A stretch of DNA of 64,000 nucleotides, taken from contig JARGFZ010000001.1 in assembly GCA_029210965.1 (NCBI GenBank), forward strand, positions 234,449 through 298,448, written 5' to 3'. Position numbers and translations under genes: made by a program. The notes beneath the pieces are model-generated. The model saw nothing but the letters and a program-made list of their open reading frames with translations. It was not told where the DNA came from and ran no database searches. Position 1 is the first letter of the stretch; each line of letters starts with the position of its first letter. This DNA is from a bacterium (GTDB lineage Bacteria; BMS3Abin14). Below are positions 39,774-49,896 of this stretch, piece by piece.

Positions 39774-42752
39774 CTAGAGGCCGCTTAATGTTTCCTGCCA
39801 CGCCCTTTTCATATCATCCAGGGAAAGGGAGATCACCTCCCTTTCTCCTTCCCTGATAACCATGCGGCGATCATCAGTACTCTGCCCGATACGGGCCCAG
39901 GTGGTGTCTCCCATCAATTCCTCAAATTTCCGGGATGCGGAAGGAGTTACTTCCACCAGCAATCGCGACGCGGTCTCTGAAAAGAGGGTCACGTCTTCTC
40001 TGAAATTCCCTGCGGCCGGGATCGCATCGAGATCCACGGTTATACCCACATCACCGGCGAAGGCCATTTCCGCCAGAGCCACAGCCAGCCCGCCGTCAGA
40101 ACAGTCGTGGCAGGAACGTACAAGCCCTTGCCGCAGAGCTTGATGATACCTGTCGTATCTTTCCTTGGCCTTTGAAAAGTTCACAACCGGAACCTGTCGG
40201 CCAATATACCCCAGATGCGCATAATATTCCGAGCCACCAAGTTCGTCAGCCGTTTCACCCAGAATATAGAGGTAGTTGCCTGCTTTTTTCAGGTCCATCG
40301 TAACGGCCTGTCGTACATCCTCCATGCGGCCGATAACCGAGGCCAACAAGGTCGGCGGGATGGAGATCTTGATATCACCCATGATGTAATCGTTCTTCAT
40401 GCTGTCCTTGCCCGATATCAGGGGGATGCCGAAAGTCGTTACGGCATCGTACAGCCCCCGGTTCGCTCGCACCAGCTGAGCCAGCTTGTATGTGCCGTCA
40501 GGGGTCTTTTCAGATTGTACAGGGTCGCACCAGCAGAAGTTGTCAAGGGCAGCGGCCCAGGCAGGGTTTCCGCCAACTGCGACATAATTCCTCAGGGCTT
40601 CGTCAACAGCGTTGGCAGCCATGTCATAGGTATCTATATCGCTGTACCTCGGTACGATACCGTTGGAAACGACAACCCCTTCGAAGGAATCAAGAATAGG
40701 ACGGATAACAGCGGCATCTGAAGGCCCATCGTTGCAGACCCCTGTGAACGGTTTGACAACGCTCCCGCCCTGGACCTCGTGATCGTACCTGCGGACAATG
40801 GACTCCTTGGAACAGATATTCAGACGGCCGAGAAGATCAAGAAGAGTTGCGCCCGGATCCAGGGGCACCTTGACCTCCGGTTCTTCCAGCTGAGGCGGAT
40901 CCCACCTGGCATCGAGGACCATCTGGGGCAGACCCTCATGAAGAAACTCCATGGACAGACAGCTTACGACCCGTCCTTCATAGGTGGCCTTGAAGTAGCC
41001 CGAATCGTCAAACTCTCCAAGATCGGTGGACTCCACCCCCATTTTTTCTGACAGCTCGATGAAGCGGTCCAGGTTCTGGGGCGGAACCGAAACGGTCATG
41101 CGTTCCTGGGCCTCCGAGATCAAGATCTCCCAGGGATCAAGGCCGGGATATTTGAGGGGTGCCAGGTCAAGGTGAAGGACAGCACCGTTTGTGTCCCTTG
41201 CTATCTCACCCACCGAGGAAGAAAGTCCACCTGCACCGTTATCGGTGATGCTCGTATATAGTCCTTCATCTCTTGCAATGAGGAGGAAGTCGAACATCCT
41301 TTTCTGGGTGATGGGATCACCTATCTGGACAGCAGAGACCGGCGATCCTTCATGAAGTTCCTCCGAGGAGAAAGTTGCCCCGTGGATCCCGTCTTTTCCT
41401 ATGCGGCCCCCCACCATGACCACCCTGTCCCCCACACAGACCTTCTTCTCGTGGGAGGGTTTACCGGCGACCACAGCGGGCATCATAGCTGCTGTTCCGC
41501 AGTATACAAGAGGTTTGCCAAGGAACCTGCTGTCGAAAACAACTGCACCGTTAACAGTGGGGATACCGCTCTTGTTCCCGCCGTGCTCAACCCCCTCCAC
41601 AACCCCTTCGTAGATCCTCCTGGGGTGGAGGATGCGGGGTGGCAACGGCTCACTGTAGAAGGGAGACGCGAAACAAAAAACATCGGTGTTAAAAAGGAGG
41701 TTCGCCCCCAATCCGGTGCCAAAGGGGTCACGGTTAACACCCACGATACCGGTGAGCGCACCGCCGTAAGGGTCAAGGGCTGAAGGAGAGTTGTGGGTCT
41801 CTACTTTGAAAACGAGGCTGTAGTCTGAATTAAATCGGATAACTCCGGCGTTATCCTTGAACACGGAAAGGCAGATGTCCTCTTCACCCCGCTCTTTCCG
41901 GATACGCTCCGTGGCATTAACAATGTAGGTGGAAAAGAGAGAGTCCACCGTCTCAACATTGCCCTCTTCATCCTCGTACCTGATAATCGCGTTGAATATT
42001 TTGTGTTTGCAGTGTTCAGACCAGGTCTGGGCCAGCACCTCGATCTCCACATCGGTAGGTTTCGGCCCAAGCCCCATCCCCTTCCGATTTTTTTGCACAT
42101 CGGGATCCATGAAATGGGCCTGAATGATCTTCATCTCCTTGAGGGAAAGGGCAAGCAGACCTTCCCTGCTGATCTTCATAAGGTGTTCGTCACCGCCGGC
42201 AAGTTCCACCTCCTGAACACGCCCGCCACCGATGATGCTGACCCTGGGTACCTCAGGTTCGAGACCGGTGGAAAGGTCATACTTTTCTGCCGGGATCACC
42301 TGCCATCGATGGATCAACCCGTTGGCCAGAACCTCCGAGGCAAGACGGTGGGCATCATCTTCAGAAAGATCGCCATGTATCTGGTACTGGATGGAGGTAA
42401 ATACCCCTTCGTGAGGTTCAAGGGATCTGCCGAGAAGCTGTGATACAGCCTCACCGGCGCTTCTTCCAGCGTTGTCGGTAACCCCCGGCCGGTAACCAAC
42501 CTCGATGAGAAGATCAAAAACACCACCAACCGGCCTCCCCACAGCGTATTCCTGGATTATGGGGTCAGTAAAAGGCCCTGATGCTATCTTTTCAAGCTCC
42601 TGCTCTGTGAGGGTGATATCAACCGTGTAGACTGAAACCGTGCGAACAGACTGAAGCGTTATTCCCGCAAGTTCCAGCGCCTCCCAAACGACACGCTCTC
42701 CCCTGGGGTCCCTGACTCCATCTCTGTAACCCACCTCGATCCTGACTGCCAC
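39774..42752 (-). CDS. purL: Phosphoribosylformylglycinamidine synthase PurL with two N-terminal PurS-like domains
   Basis: A 992-residue ATP-dependent synthase for FGAM. Residues 1-80 and 83-165 are two tandem PurS-type domains (IEVGYRDGVRDPRGERV and IEVGYRPGVTDNAGRSA start them in parallel). The PurL core follows: AQTWSEHCKHK (catalytic His), VETHNSPSALDPYGGA, GGLSSSVGEIARDT and DCSDGGLAVALAEM. Classical small PurL (about 740 residues) needs a separate PurS dimer; the 1,300-residue large PurL has a PurS-like N-terminal domain and a fused glutaminase. Here PurS is doubled and fused but the glutaminase (PurQ) is separate, an intermediate layout. The ATG at 42752 has AGGAGG upstream. Confidence 0.93.
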   Translation of the reverse strand: MAVRIEVGYRDGVRDPRGERVVWEALELAGITLQSVRTVSVYTVDITLTEQELEKIASGPFTDPIIQEYAVGRPVGGVFDLLIEVGYRPGVTDNAGRSAGEAVSQLLGRSLEPHEGVFTSIQYQIHGDLSEDDAHRLASEVLANGLIHRWQVIPAEKYDLSTGLEPEVPRVSIIGGGRVQEVELAGGDEHLMKISREGLLALSLKEMKIIQAHFMDPDVQKNRKGMGLGPKPTDVEIEVLAQTWSEHCKHKIFNAIIRYEDEEGNVETVDSLFSTYIVNATERIRKERGEEDICLSVFKDNAGVIRFNSDYSLVFKVETHNSPSALDPYGGALTGIVGVNRDPFGTGLGANLLFNTDVFCFASPFYSEPLPPRILHPRRIYEGVVEGVEHGGNKSGIPTVNGAVVFDSRFLGKPLVYCGTAAMMPAVVAGKPSHEKKVCVGDRVVMVGGRIGKDGIHGATFSSEELHEGSPVSAVQIGDPITQKRMFDFLLIARDEGLYTSITDNGAGGLSSSVGEIARDTNGAVLHLDLAPLKYPGLDPWEILISEAQERMTVSVPPQNLDRFIELSEKMGVESTDLGEFDDSGYFKATYEGRVVSCLSMEFLHEGLPQMVLDARWDPPQLEEPEVKVPLDPGATLLDLLGRLNICSKESIVRRYDHEVQGGSVVKPFTGVCNDGPSDAAVIRPILDSFEGVVVSNGIVPRYSDIDTYDMAANAVDEALRNYVAVGGNPAWAAALDNFCWCDPVQSEKTPDGTYKLAQLVRANRGLYDAVTTFGIPLISGKDSMKNDYIMGDIKISIPPTLLASVIGRMEDVRQAVTMDLKKAGNYLYILGETADELGGSEYYAHLGYIGRQVPVVNFSKAKERYDRYHQALRQGLVRSCHDCSDGGLAVALAEMAFAGDVGITVDLDAIPAAGNFREDVTLFSETASRLLVEVTPSASRKFEELMGDTTWARIGQSTDDRRMVIREGEREVISLSLDDMKRAWQETLSGL

Positions 42753-43047
42753 TGGTGAACCTCCTGTGTAACGTATCTACGTATCCAGGTATCTATGACA
42801 GGGTCGCAAAAAGTCCGTTATCGGCTTTTTGCTCCTCGGAAAGTGAAAAGCGTCGTTTTCACTTTCCTTACAGATCAATGACTTATATCGACAGTCATTG
42901 ATCCGGGCGCCCCCCTCGGGGCGCGTTGATGACTTTTTGCGAAGTCATTATCTATGTACCTATGTAAGAACTGAAACACCTGGACACATAGATACTTAGG
43001 CACGCAGGTTCTTGGACACGTAGATACCTGGACACATAGTCACATAG
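42753..43047. other. 295-bp gap between purB and purL with hairpin element D and 8-nt-period words
   Basis: Left part: tandem TACGTATC/CAGGTATC words next to the purL start. Middle: copy D of the five-hairpin element. Right part (42985-43048): ACACATAGATAC-like words repeated up to the purB stop. No gene. Confidence 0.6.
42798..42948 (-). repeat. Five-hairpin intergenic element, copy D
   Basis: A 151-bp element oriented like copy C. Hairpin 4 has AAAGTGAAAA/TTTTCACTTT, a compensated change from copy C; hairpin 3 has GATCAATGACT/AGTCATTGATC. TATCTATG occurs on both sides (42790-42797, 42949-42956), though the surroundings are rich in similar words. Confidence 0.8.
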
Positions 43048-44349
43048 CTACAGCTTTTCCCCGAACACCCTGTCGAAGATGATCCCCGTCCGTTTGAGCA
43101 TGGCAGCAGGATCGAAAACGGAGTCCACGGCCGCCGGGTCCAGCACCTTCCCCACATCCGGATCCTCTTTGACAAGATCAGAGAAAGCGCGCCCCGAATC
43201 CATGGCTTTATGCGCATTACGCTGGACTATGGCATAAGCTTCCTCCCGCGCCATACTCGCATCCACCAGAGCCAGTAGCAAGGTTTGGGAAAAAGTAGTC
43301 CCGCCGGAAAGTTCCATGTTCTTACTCATTCGCTCCTCATTTACCAAAAGAGTCTCAACCATGGAGGTGAAACGGTGGAGCATGAAATCCATTACCATGG
43401 TGGCATCGGGAAAGATAACCCGCTCCACCGAGGAGTGGCTGATATCCCGCTCGTGCCACAGGGGGATATTTTCCATTGCTGAAAGGCTATACCCTCTTAT
43501 CAGCCTGGCAAGGCCTGTGAGGTTCTCTGATAGGATGGGGTTTTTCTTGTGGGGCATGGCCGAGGAACCTTTTTGTCCCTTGGTAAAAGCTTCCTGTACC
43601 TCTCCCACTTCGGTCCTCATCAAATGACGGATCTCAACTGCGAACTTCTCGATGCCGGAAGCTGTCAGGGCCAACGCTGTCATGTACTCGGCATGGCGGT
43701 CTCTCTGGATCACCTGGGTCGCCACTCTGGCAGGAACCAGATCAAGGCTCGCGCAGACGTGGGCTTCCACTTCAGGAGGGATATTGGAGTAGGTTCCCAC
43801 GGCTCCTGACAGTTTCCCCACTGCCACGGCATCCCTGGCCCTGCGAACCCTGTCCATAGACCGTCCCAACTCCTCATACCAGATAGCCATTTTCAGCCCG
43901 AAAGTGGTCGGTTCCGCATGCATTCCGTGGGATCGGCCCATCATAACTGTGTCGCGATGCTTAAGAGCCTTCTCGCGAACCGCGGTCCTGGCCTCCTCAA
44001 TATCCTGGAAGATCAGATCGGCGGCCTGGACCAGCTGTACTCCAAAGGCTGTGTCCAGAACGTCCGAACTGGTCATCCCCATGTGAATATATCTGGATTC
44101 AGGACCTACCTTCTCACTCACCGAGGTGAGGAAGGCGATAACGTCGTGCTTGACCTCCACCTCGATCTCATCGATCCGGTCAATATCAAAATCCGCCCGC
44201 TCCTTGATTATTGCAAGAGCATCATCGGGGATGCGTCCCAATTTGTTCCACGCTTCGCAGGCAGCGATCTCCACATCCAGCCAGATCCGGAACCTGTTCT
44301 CCGGTTCCCATATGGCTGCCATTTCAGGTCTGGTATAACGCGGGATCAT
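43048..44349 (-). CDS. purB: Adenylosuccinate lyase PurB
   Basis: A 433-residue homotetrameric lyase acting twice in purine synthesis (SAICAR to AICAR, adenylosuccinate to AMP). The fumarase-superfamily signature GSSAMPHKKNPILSENL lies at about 260-277, with MGRSHGMHAEPTTFGLK (catalytic His) near 140 and YIHMGMTSSDVLDTA near 85. The start IPRYTRPEMAAIW is typical of the bacterial short form. It precedes purL by 295 bp, mostly repeat DNA. Confidence 0.96.
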   Translation of the reverse strand: MIPRYTRPEMAAIWEPENRFRIWLDVEIAACEAWNKLGRIPDDALAIIKERADFDIDRIDEIEVEVKHDVIAFLTSVSEKVGPESRYIHMGMTSSDVLDTAFGVQLVQAADLIFQDIEEARTAVREKALKHRDTVMMGRSHGMHAEPTTFGLKMAIWYEELGRSMDRVRRARDAVAVGKLSGAVGTYSNIPPEVEAHVCASLDLVPARVATQVIQRDRHAEYMTALALTASGIEKFAVEIRHLMRTEVGEVQEAFTKGQKGSSAMPHKKNPILSENLTGLARLIRGYSLSAMENIPLWHERDISHSSVERVIFPDATMVMDFMLHRFTSMVETLLVNEERMSKNMELSGGTTFSQTLLLALVDASMAREEAYAIVQRNAHKAMDSGRAFSDLVKEDPDVGKVLDPAAVDSVFDPAAMLKRTGIIFDRVFGEKL

Positions 44350-44764
44350 GGCGAGCTCCTCTCTTTAATCTCAGATCTCAAATCTCAAAAGCTCTATAAC
44401 CTTAAACCAGGAACAACAAACCATTTCTAACAGGGATGAAGGGGATAAAAGGGATGGGATAATCAGTACAGGGTGCAAAGTGCAGGGTACAGAAAAAAAC
44501 AGTCCACCATCCGGATTCCAATGCCTTTTCACAGCCGACTTATCCCTTCCTTTGTGCTTTTTCCCCGACACACCGACCTGTCACGCCGAAGTCAAACAGA
44601 TTTATTGACGAAGGCGGATACCCCGATACGCCGTTACAGATTTTTCCTATCCCCTGTATCCCCTTTATCCCTGTTAAACCCGCCTTCAGCGCTTTTGCCT
44701 TCTGGTAATGCAGCCTTCGATTTTATTCTGCGTTCTGTTTTCAGCACCTTTAGCCGATCACCGA
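44350..44764. other. 415-bp gap with several repeat phrases
   Basis: It holds a GATCTCA tract (44367-44390), GGGGATAAAAGGGATGGGATA-like words at 44440-44461, TATCCCC/TATCCCT words at 44645-44680 (also at 1225) and a TTCTGCG tract (44725-44741). I see no gene. Confidence 0.55.
44367..44390. repeat. 7-nt-period tract, GATCTCA family, copy 6
   Basis: AATCTCA, GATCTCA, AATCTCA and AAA, 18 bp upstream of the purB start codon. Confidence 0.7.
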
Positions 44765-45547
44765 TCATTCTTCAATATAGAATATCGGAGTTGGTTCCGC
44801 CATACAGGCAACCTTGAGATCCACACCGTTACCCTGATATCCAGTTGCCCCGGCTGCCTCGTCCAGAGCAACCCTGGGACAGTTATTGACCTCGCTGAGA
44901 TGGGCAAGGATAACACGCTGCAGACCCGGATGAAGAAGTTCGCTCAGGACCTGTGAGGAATCTTCGTTGGATAGATGCCCCTTCCGACTTCTGATCCTCT
45001 GCTTCAGGTACCACGGATAGGGTCCCTCCATGAGCATATTCTCATCGTAATTAGATTCCAGGACAAGCATATCACATCTGGCCAGTCGCCTCTTGATCAG
45101 CGCTGTGGCATAGCCGAGATCAGTGGCAATGCCGATCTTCACACCATCCCTGTCCAGTAAAAAACCCACCGGGTCCCGGGCGTCGTGAGGCAGGGAAAAG
45201 GGTCTTATTGTAAACCCTGCCACGGTAAACTCTTCCCCGGCCTTCACAACTTTCACACGGGTGTTTTCAGGAAGTTCAGCGGCTTTCAAAGTATCTGCGG
45301 TACCGTACACCGTGAGGCCCAGCCTCTTGGCCAGCACCCGTACCCCGCGCAGGTGGTCACTGTGGTCATGGGTTACCAGAATGCCCGAAATACGATCCGG
45401 AGAGGCCTCGATGTGGGCAAGGCGGCGCATGAGTTCCCTGGCACTTAAGCCCGCATCGACAAGCAGCGAGCCGTCAGGTCCATCGATAAAGATTGAGTTG
45501 CCCTTGCTGCCGCTGGCAAGAGCGCTGATTCCAACATGCTGGCTCAA
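44765..45547 (-). CDS. MBL-fold metallohydrolase (YycJ/WalJ-like)
   Basis: A 260-residue metallo-beta-lactamase-fold enzyme. The metal motif is THDHSDH (about 59-65), with SLPHDARDPVGF and HLSNEDSS giving further ligands. The start SALASGSKGNSIFI and the THDHSDHLRG region match the YycJ/WalJ group, thought to be 5' exonucleases or hydrolases linked to DNA replication or cell-wall control. It lies downstream of dut on the same strand. The specific substrate is unknown. Confidence 0.88.
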   Translation of the reverse strand: MSQHVGISALASGSKGNSIFIDGPDGSLLVDAGLSARELMRRLAHIEASPDRISGILVTHDHSDHLRGVRVLAKRLGLTVYGTADTLKAAELPENTRVKVVKAGEEFTVAGFTIRPFSLPHDARDPVGFLLDRDGVKIGIATDLGYATALIKRRLARCDMLVLESNYDENMLMEGPYPWYLKQRIRSRKGHLSNEDSSQVLSELLHPGLQRVILAHLSEVNNCPRVALDEAAGATGYQGNGVDLKVACMAEPTPIFYIEE

Positions 45548-45696
45548 GTTACACCTCGGTAAACTCGGTGATTAAGATTCAGCTTGAGAAGGAGGAATAG
45601 GGAAGCCCTTCGACAAGCTCAGGGTCCCGAGCCTGGTCGAGGGAGAGGGAGGAGGAATATTAAGCATTTCTTCATTCTTCATCCTTCATCCTTCTG

Positions 45697-46164
45697 CTAC
45701 GTCCCGCTATGACCAAACCCGCCATCACCCCTGTCCGTGGCAGGCAGTTCCTTGACAACCTTAATGGACGCCCTGACAGCAGGAACGATGACCATCTGGG
45801 CGATTCTCATTCCGCGGCTGATCCTGAAGGGGTTGCTGCCCAGGTTGAGAAGGATGACCTTTACTTCCCCCCGGTAATCAGGATCCACTGTTCCAGGAGA
45901 GTTGGGAACAATAATGCTGTGTTCAAGCGCCATCCCGCTTCTTGGACGAATCTGGGCCTCATATCCATTGGGAACGGCGATCATTAACCCGGTGGGCACC
46001 AGACCTGTCTGCCCAGGCTCGATCACGACATCATTCTGGATGGCGGCGGCCAGATCCATTCCTACCGATCCATCTGTAGCATATGCGGGGAGGGCCAGAT
46101 CTCTGGCGTGTGGAAGGGTTGTAAGGAGAAGCTCCGGTACCGGCGACCTATCCCACGATCTCAT
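45697..46164 (-). CDS. dut: dUTP diphosphatase
   Basis: Trimeric dUTPase that hydrolyses dUTP to dUMP and keeps uracil out of DNA. The family motifs are in order: [11 protein letters not shown] (1), [12 protein letters not shown] (2), [13 protein letters not shown] (3), [12 protein letters not shown] (4) and the C-terminal arm [11 protein letters not shown] (5). The ATG at 46164 overlaps the end of the M16 peptidase gene by 17 bases, with GAGG nine bases upstream; a GTG at 46179 is the alternative. 155 residues, normal length. Confidence 0.95.
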   Translation of the reverse strand: MRSWDRSPVPELLLTTLPHARDLALPAYATDGSVGMDLAAAIQNDVVIEPGQTGLVPTGLMIAVPNGYEAQIRPRSGMALEHSIIVPNSPGTVDPDYRGEVKVILLNLGSNPFRISRGMRIAQMVIVPAVRASIKVVKELPATDRGDGGFGHSGT

Positions 46165-47419
46165 GGACCTCAGCCTCACTCACTGGGCCTATCACCGTTA
46201 CGGCAAAGGCATTTTCCTGAAAAAGCATCGACGACAGATCACGGATATCATCGGCTGTGACAGCTTCGATGCCCTCTCCGATCTCCTCAGGAGTGACATG
46301 ACGGCCGGAAAAGATTTCGTTCTTCGCCAGCTGGTTCATCCTGTTGCTGGTACTTTCCAGCCCCAGCAGAAGGTTCCCCTTGAGTTGCCTTTTGCACGTT
46401 GCAAGTTCAACATCAAGGACCTTCTCTGCAGCAAGCCGCTGTGTCTCTTCCCTGATGATCTCCATGCTTTTGGGAAACCCCTCAACAGACGTACCACAGT
46501 ACACTGTGTGAACCCCTGTGTCCTGGTATGCTGAATGGTAACTGTAGACGGAATAGGCCAGACCGTACTCCTCCCTGATCTTCTGGAACAGCCTTGAGCT
46601 CATTCCGCCTCCGAGGATCGTGTTGAGGAGATACATCACATACCGGCGTTCGTCATCGGCAGCCAGTCCCTGGACACCGATACAGGTATGGACCTGCTCG
46701 ATGGGACGGTTCTTGACACATACACCGGGAGTAGCCCTGGTAGGCTCCCACGAAACCGGTGGGTCTCCCTTTTCCAGGTCTCCAAAGGCATCCTCAACCT
46801 CACGGAGGAATTTATCAGGTTCAAGGGCCCCCGCCGCCGTAATGATCATCTGTCCAGCGCGATATCTGTTTGCGTGAAAACCCAGCACCTGATCTCGCGT
46901 GAGGGACAGGAGAGAGTCTGGTGTTCCGAGTACGGGCCTTCCAAGGCTCTGATCCGCCCAAAACTCCTGGCAGTGCAGATCGTGTATGAGATCGTCAGGC
47001 GTGTCTTCCACCATGGAGATCTCCTGGAGGATGACATCTTTTTCCTTGGAAAGCTCCTGGGCGGCAAATTGCGAATTTAAGGTGATGTCTGAAAGGAGGT
47101 CCATGGATTGGGAAAGGTTTTCTCCCAGCACCCTTGCGTAGAAGGAGGTAAACTCCTTGCTGGTAAAAGCGTTGAGGGAGCCACCCAGGGAATCTGTTTC
47201 GAGGGCGATCTGCTTGGCCGTACGGCGTGATGTTCCCTTGAAGGTGAGATGTTCGATGAGGTGGCTGATGCCGGATTGGCTGGCCTCTTCGTCCCTGGAA
47301 CCGGCCAGGACCCAGATTCCCATGCTGACAGAGGAAAACTCCCTAAGAGGCTCAATAATTACCCTGAGCCCATTAGGGAGGATTCCCTTGACAACGCCTG
47401 TTCCTGATCTAGAGGTCAT
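46148..47419 (-). CDS. M16-family zinc peptidase (processing-peptidase-like)
   Basis: A 423-residue protease of the pitrilysin/MPP family. The inverted zinc motif HxxEH is HLIEH (His53, Glu56, His57), followed about 75 residues on by the third ligand Glu. The N-terminal [11 protein letters not shown] and [12 protein letters not shown] segments are typical. In many bacteria this gene follows pnp, as here (14 bp gap), hence its old name as a Pnp-linked protease. Its substrates are unknown. It overlaps dut. Confidence 0.92.
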   Translation of the reverse strand: MTSRSGTGVVKGILPNGLRVIIEPLREFSSVSMGIWVLAGSRDEEASQSGISHLIEHLTFKGTSRRTAKQIALETDSLGGSLNAFTSKEFTSFYARVLGENLSQSMDLLSDITLNSQFAAQELSKEKDVILQEISMVEDTPDDLIHDLHCQEFWADQSLGRPVLGTPDSLLSLTRDQVLGFHANRYRAGQMIITAAGALEPDKFLREVEDAFGDLEKGDPPVSWEPTRATPGVCVKNRPIEQVHTCIGVQGLAADDERRYVMYLLNTILGGGMSSRLFQKIREEYGLAYSVYSYHSAYQDTGVHTVYCGTSVEGFPKSMEIIREETQRLAAEKVLDVELATCKRQLKGNLLLGLESTSNRMNQLAKNEIFSGRHVTPEEIGEGIEAVTADDIRDLSSMLFQENAFAVTVIGPVSEAEVHEIVG

Positions 47420-47433
47420 TCAGGGGATAGAGG

Positions 47434-49548
47434 TTATTCGGGGTCCGTTTTGCCACCAGAGGCCAGATCCTGTTCAGCCTCTTTCATACTCAGGCGGATC
47501 TTGCCGTCGCGGTCAATATCAAGGACCTTGACGTTTACAATATCCCCTTCCTTAACAACATCCTCGACCTTGGCAACCCGGTGATCAGCGAGCTGTGAAA
47601 TGTGAACAAGTCCGTCGGTACCTGTGACAACCTCTACAAAAGCACCGAAATCCATCACTTTCTTGACGACACCGCGGTAGATCCTGCCGATCTCTGGGTC
47701 TTCCACGATGGCGTTGATCATATCGATAGCCTTCTGGGCTGCGACCTCATCGGAAGAGGCTATGAGCACTGTACCGACGTCTTCTACTTCTATTTTGACA
47801 CCAGTAGCCTCAACGATTCCCCGGATCACCTTGCCGCCAGGGCCGATGATCTCCCGGATCTTGTCGGGCTTGACCTGGATGGTGATGATACGAGGAGCGT
47901 AGGGAGACATGGTTTCACGGGGTGCGCTTAACGCCTTGTCCATCTCGTTCAGGATATGGGCACGGCCGGCTTTCGCCTGCTGCAGGGCTACACCCATCAC
48001 TTCCCGGCTCACGCCAGTGATCTTCAGGTCCATCTGAAATGCGGTGATGCCGTCCCGGGTTCCCGCAACTTTGAAATCCATGTCGCCGAGATGGTCTTCG
48101 GCCCCAAGGATGTCAGAGATAACCACCGATTTTTCCGGTGTAAAGATAAGACCCATGGCAATACCTGCCACCGCCTTGGGGACGGGTACACCGGCATCCA
48201 TCAGGGCCAGGCTTCCACCGCAAATAGTCGCCATGGAGGAAGAACCGTTGGACTCCAGCACGTCAGACACGACCCTTACGGTATATGGAAACTGCTCTTT
48301 GGTGGGGAGGACAGGGAGGAAACTCCTCTGGGCCAGGTTGCCGTGGCCGATCTCCCTGCGCGCCGGTCCCCTCAGGAACTTGGCCTCGCCAGTGCAGAAG
48401 GGAGGAAAGTTATAGTGAAGCATGAACCTTCGTCTGTAGTCCACCTCAAGAGTGTCCATGATCTGTTCGTCATCTTTGGTTCCGAGGGTGGTGACTACCA
48501 GGGCCTGGGTCTCACCCCTGGTAAAGAGGGCACTGCCGTGGGTCCGTGGGAGAACTCCCACCTCACATGTGATATCCCGGATCTCGTCCGGTTTACGTCC
48601 GTCCATCCGGCGGCCTTCTTCAAGGACCATAGCCCGCATGAGTTCCTTTTCCATGGACCTGAAAATATCGTCGATCTCACCTGAACGGGATTCACCATCC
48701 ACGCCAGTGCCGTATTCGAACACAGCCTGTTCCCGGATCTCCTTCAAGCGGACCTTCCTGTCCTTCTTGTCAGAGATCCTGATGGCCTCAGCAACCTCAT
48801 TCCGGCAGAACTGCTGTACGGTTTCAGCAAGAGCTTTATCTCCGGCAGGTGACTGAAAGTCCCACTTTTCCTTGCCTGCAAGGGGAAGAAGCTGTTCCTG
48901 AAGGTCGATGATATTCCGGATCTCGACGTGGGCAAACTCCAGGGCCTCGAGCATCTCTTCCTCTGAGGCTTCCTTGGCTTCACCTTCGACCATGATAACA
49001 GCTTCGCGGGTACCGCCTACAATTAGATCGATCTTACTTGTCTCGAGCTGCCCATAGGTCGGGTTAAAAACGAACTTGCCATCGATCAGGCCAACCCTTA
49101 CAGCTCCCACGGTCGCATCAAAAGGTATATCAGACAGGATGAGGGCAGCCGATGAGGCTATGAGCCCAAGAATATCAGCATCGTTCTCCCTGTCTACGGA
49201 GAGGATGTTGATAATGACCTGGACCTCGTGGTTGAACCCTTCGGGGAACAGCGGTCGGATCGTCCGATCGATGAGCCGGCTGGTGAGAGTATCTTTCTCG
49301 GTAGGACGACCTTCTCTCTTAAAAAAACCGCCGGGGATCTTGCCGGCGGCGTAAGTCTTCTCCTGATAGTTAACCGTTAGGGGGAGGAAACTGACACCTT
49401 CCCTGGGTTCAGGCATGGCAACTGCTGTGGCCAGGACCACCGTATCAGCGTATCTTGCCCACACGGCACCACTGGCCTGCCTGGCCACTGCGCCCGTTTC
49501 AAGGGTAATAGTCCTGCCACCCCACTCTAATTGAACTTGATGCTTCAT
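47434..49548 (-). CDS. pnp: Polyribonucleotide nucleotidyltransferase (PNPase)
   Basis: 3'-5' phosphorolytic RNA exonuclease, trimeric, of about 704 residues. It has two RNase PH domains (FLPLTVNYQEKTYAAGKIPGGFFKREGRPTEKDTL in the first, KDDEQIMDTLEVDYRRRFMLHYNFPPF in the second), then a KH domain (IREIIGPGGKVIRGIVEATG) and S1 domain (GRIYRGVVKKVMDFGAFVEV). The ATG at 49548 has AGGAG seven bases upstream; the frame to 49686 overlaps rpsO. The rpsO-pnp order is the conserved bacterial one. Confidence 0.97.
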   Translation of the reverse strand: MKHQVQLEWGGRTITLETGAVARQASGAVWARYADTVVLATAVAMPEPREGVSFLPLTVNYQEKTYAAGKIPGGFFKREGRPTEKDTLTSRLIDRTIRPLFPEGFNHEVQVIINILSVDRENDADILGLIASSAALILSDIPFDATVGAVRVGLIDGKFVFNPTYGQLETSKIDLIVGGTREAVIMVEGEAKEASEEEMLEALEFAHVEIRNIIDLQEQLLPLAGKEKWDFQSPAGDKALAETVQQFCRNEVAEAIRISDKKDRKVRLKEIREQAVFEYGTGVDGESRSGEIDDIFRSMEKELMRAMVLEEGRRMDGRKPDEIRDITCEVGVLPRTHGSALFTRGETQALVVTTLGTKDDEQIMDTLEVDYRRRFMLHYNFPPFCTGEAKFLRGPARREIGHGNLAQRSFLPVLPTKEQFPYTVRVVSDVLESNGSSSMATICGGSLALMDAGVPVPKAVAGIAMGLIFTPEKSVVISDILGAEDHLGDMDFKVAGTRDGITAFQMDLKITGVSREVMGVALQQAKAGRAHILNEMDKALSAPRETMSPYAPRIITIQVKPDKIREIIGPGGKVIRGIVEATGVKIEVEDVGTVLIASSDEVAAQKAIDMINAIVEDPEIGRIYRGVVKKVMDFGAFVEVVTGTDGLVHISQLADHRVAKVEDVVKEGDIVNVKVLDIDRDGKIRLSMKEAEQDLASGGKTDPE

Positions 49549-49594
49549 TATGGCACTCCTGAAAATGTCTGGGTATATTGGGTATATTCGGAGA

Positions 49595-49864
49595 CTATCT
49601 GCGGAGACCCAGCTTCTTGACGATAGCGCGATATCTCTCGATATCGGTCGTTCTAAGATAGTTGAGCAAACGGCGACGACGGCCAACGAGTCTCAAAAGA
49701 CCGACACGGGAATGATGGTCCTTGCTGTGGACCTTGAAGTGTTCGGTAAGTTCCTCGATTCGCTTCGACAAAAGAGCTATCTGAACTTCAGATGACCCTG
49801 TATCGCTGTCGTGCAGCCTGTTTCCGTCGATGATCTCCCGCTTAGATTCAATGCTGAGCGGCAT
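49595..49864 (-). CDS. rpsO: 30S ribosomal protein S15
   Basis: An 89-residue small-subunit protein that binds 16S rRNA early in assembly. The sequence [54 protein letters not shown] is the textbook S15 core, and it ends LGLRR. ATG at 49864 after AGGAGGAA. It lies between truB and pnp. Confidence 0.98.
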   Translation of the reverse strand: MPLSIESKREIIDGNRLHDSDTGSSEVQIALLSKRIEELTEHFKVHSKDHHSRVGLLRLVGRRRRLLNYLRTTDIERYRAIVKKLGLRR

Positions 49865-49896
49865 GGTTCTTCCTCCTTCCTAAAGAGAAAAATATA

